Positions 63,796 through 64,000 of a stretch of DNA of 64,000 nucleotides are shown here, piece by piece. The notes under the pieces were generated by a model. It ran no database searches. It was given only the letters and a program-made list of their open reading frames with translations, and was not told the origin of the DNA. A program made the position numbers and the translations under genes. Position 1 is the first letter of the stretch. The number at the start of each line of letters is the position of its first letter. The DNA lies in the NCBI GenBank assembly GCA_020632995.1, contig JACKEN010000003.1, positions 1-64,000 of the forward strand. The letters run 5' to 3'. The stretch comes from Deltaproteobacteria bacterium (GTDB lineage Bacteria > Myxococcota > Kuafuiibacteriia > Kuafuiibacteriales > Kuafuiibacteriaceae).

Positions 63796-64000
63796 TCAAT
63801 CCTCCGCCGGTGCAGGCTCGGTTGCGTCGCTCGGCGCCTCCTGGCAGTACGCCTGCCGCGCCTGATAGACGAGGGCGCATCGGTTGGCGGTGCGCGCCTC
63901 GCCCGGCTCCGCGCACTGCTCTCGCACCCACGCCGCGCTCCGGAGGAGCTCGTCCTTGGCTGGCACGCCGTCGCAGAGGCCGGGGGTGGGCTCTGCGTGG
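63796..64000 (-). CDS. Partial CDS: C-terminal end of a Cys-containing protein
   Basis: 68 codons run off the window edge and end at TGA 63796-63798. The segment has four cysteines spaced in short helices (LCDGVPAKDELLRSAAWVREQC, NRCALVYQARQAYCQ) and an acidic Pro/Ala-rich end. This resembles the small disulphide-rich helical domains of exported myxobacterial proteins. No family can be assigned from this piece. Confidence 0.4.
   Translation of the reverse strand, partial: HAEPTPGLCDGVPAKDELLRSAAWVREQCAEPGEARTANRCALVYQARQAYCQEAPSDATEPAPAED

Overview
The window is very GC-rich (roughly 70%) with compact operons and many GTG/TTG starts. It carries families common in soil and marine Deltaproteobacteria, such as an M2-type peptidase lipoprotein, a SWIM-SNF2 helicase, tandem MuiA-like proteins and an extracellular contractile injection system (eCIS) with a DUF4157 protein. 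This suggests a member of Myxococcota (Polyangia-like). That assignment is inferred from gene content and composition, not from a marker gene.

Layout. 1-8.2 kb, mostly minus strand: a 5'-truncated luciferase-like monooxygenase abutting a triheme c-type cytochrome, a LuxR-type regulator, a truncated 2OG-Fe(II) oxygenase, and an envelope glycan operon (GT2, DUF2304, polytopic glycosyltransferase, zinc-ribbon methyltransferase). 8.2-15.3 kb: a His-rich Spy/CpxP-like protein, an aldo/keto reductase, an ECF sigma / TPR membrane protein / lipoprotein operon flanked on both sides by related short repeats, a RIO-type kinase and a rhomboid protease. 15.3-23 kb: a SWIM-SNF2 helicase, a DUF2306 membrane protein, an envelope protein with an M2 peptidase lipoprotein, and an AlkA-like glycosylase.

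23.2-53.9 kb, plus strand: one dense eCIS operon. It encodes, in order, sheath, inner tube, a zinc-containing T4-gp26-like baseplate protein, a Pro/Ala-rich protein, a Pvc16-type DUF4255 protein, an AAA+ ATPase, a small protein, a CIS-tube/Afp7-type protein, a LysM protein, gpD and gpV spike proteins, an alanine-rich protein, gp25, two gp6/J-type baseplate proteins, a gpI-type tail protein with a beta-helix-like C-terminus, a 1405-residue DUF6519/beta-helix protein, two smaller proteins, a 1468-residue DUF4157 protein, and a HEAT-repeat-like gene that may be its partner. Neighbouring genes mostly overlap by 1-4 bases, so translational coupling is likely. Five of the genes carry one or more apparent frameshifts. 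These are either real decay of the locus or residual sequencing indels, and the sequence alone cannot decide.

54-64 kb, minus strand: an endonuclease/exonuclease/phosphatase-family protein, a 1368-residue exported protein with an internal duplication, two tandem DUF4139 (MuiA-like) proteins, a small membrane protein and a partial Cys-containing CDS.

A degenerate palindrome, GCARG-N4-CYTGC, recurs at least 27 times across the window, mostly inside genes. That is far above the chance expectation. No tRNA, rRNA, CRISPR array, transposase or integrase was seen.
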